Below, in pieces: positions 6,305 through 6,801 of a DNA stretch of 6,801 nucleotides. The DNA is from Nitrososphaeria archaeon (GTDB taxonomy: Archaea; Thermoproteota; Nitrososphaeria; Conexivisphaerales; UBA164): assembly GCA_029775955.1 (NCBI GenBank), contig JARVJW010000016.1, positions 1 to 6,801 on the forward strand, written 5' to 3'. The notes below the pieces were generated by a model, which worked only from the letters and a program-made list of their open reading frames with translations, was not told the DNA's origin and did no database searches. Each line of letters begins with the position of its first letter. The stretch's first letter is position 1. Position numbers and translations under genes: made by a program.

Positions 6305-6801
6305 CATTACGCTTACGTCCCAATAAACACTGAGAACAAGCACTTCCTGGAATACAGCAAGGGCAAAGCTTCAGAGCTCTTGCTGACTGACAATTTTGTG
6401 TGCATAACCATATCGGAAAGGAGCCTAGCTTCGTGGCGCAGGACCTGAACTTCTCCACGATAGATTCCACGTTTGCGACGGTGAATGCTGGTAGGCCTGC
6501 GCTGAAAGGAACTGACACACAGAGCATTTCTGACATAGCGCACATACAGAACGACTTCTCCAGGAGGAGGAAGAGCCTGCAGAAGCACAACAAACAGAAG
6601 AAGTACAGGAAACTGCACCAGGCCAGAGGTAGACAGAAGAACCGTGTCAATGATGCCCTGTTACTGTAAAGGAAAACCCAGGCGCATCGTTTGTATTTGA
6701 AGACTTGGACTAGTGGAAACAATAAGGGCAGGACAAAGTTGAACAAATGAAAGGCTTTACCAGAAGATGATTGAATACAAGTCCTCATTCAAGACCGTTT
6801 A

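Larger units (their letters stand above)
5795..6801 (+). pseudogene. IS607-type TnpB with tail of TnpA, decayed and interrupted
   Basis: 5795-5820 encodes KEILKAIKP, the end of IS607 TnpA, and matches the minus-strand relic at 1702-1727 in 25 of 26 bases. TnpB follows in pieces: RRKYLTDMQSAIRYAIEVTY (from 5873, to stop 5978); IEVKPWFVSNYDYAIHHLNP (from 5976); KNHHGELRIPVVKKFEMRID (from 6063); LFEGYRVRVTW (6129-6161). A foreign insert follows, then HYAYVPINTENKHFLEYSKG (from 6305); an open stretch 6400-6669 with DLNFSTIDSTF (RuvC-I Asp at 6442-6444) and QNDFSRRRKSLQKH; VKENPGASFVFEDL (RuvC-II Glu at 6699-6701); and RLYQKMIEYKSSFKTV at the right edge. These are standard IS607 TnpB blocks. Frameshifts, stops (for example 6126 and 6711) and an N-terminal deletion rule out function. 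The last RuvC Asp and zinc finger lie beyond the window. Confidence 0.88.

Noticed and set aside
6261..6788. Long minus-strand open frame (175 codons) rich in Phe, Leu and Cys
   Set aside because: It is antisense to recognisable IS607 TnpB segments and also runs out of frame over the ilvC-like fragment. Its composition is typical of a shadow frame.
1..6801. CRISPR array, tRNA, rRNA or toxin-antitoxin pair
   Set aside because: No regularly spaced repeats, no tRNA-like cloverleaf with TTCGA-type arm, no rRNA cores and no paired small genes were seen on either strand.

Overview
The window looks like a piece of a euryarchaeal chromosome, most likely of the Thermoplasmatales type (inference). The reasons are an archaeal-length S-adenosylhomocysteine hydrolase, an archaeal MptA/FolE2-type GTP cyclohydrolase, TATA-like boxes about 27-29 nt upstream of start codons with almost no leader (leaderless transcripts), and decayed IS607 and IS200/IS605 elements of archaeal style. 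No rRNA, tRNA or CRISPR array is visible.

Three genes look intact. ahcY (367-1602, +) completes the methyl cycle. A 95-residue protein of unknown function is at 3213-3500 (-). mptA (3683-4576, -) makes the first committed pterin precursor from GTP. Each appears to have its own promoter. They are not an obvious operon and stand as islands between wreckage.

The rest is a graveyard of mobile elements. At 1-278 (+) is the C-terminal tail of a DDE transposase with two frame breaks. At 1680-2209 (-) is an IS607-type serine recombinase (TnpA) with stops and frameshifts. At about 2380-3120 (+) is a decayed coding region I cannot name with confidence. At 4742-5660 (+) is a TnpB-only IS200/IS605 relic with both candidate end hairpins. 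From 5795 to the right edge (+) is the last part of an IS607 tnpA followed by a broken IS607 tnpB.

Two arrangements stand out. First, the two IS607 relics lie in opposite orientation and share a 26-nt segment (25 of 26 identical); one holds tnpA, the other starts exactly at that segment and holds tnpB, as if one element had been split by a rearrangement. Second, the IS607 tnpB is interrupted by about 134 bp of chromosomal DNA on the minus strand. This piece carries what reads as the end of ilvC and the start of a leuA/cimA-type gene, and it is bounded by two copies of AACCTGGG. I see no evidence for a functional novel system; the interest lies in genome rearrangement and decay.
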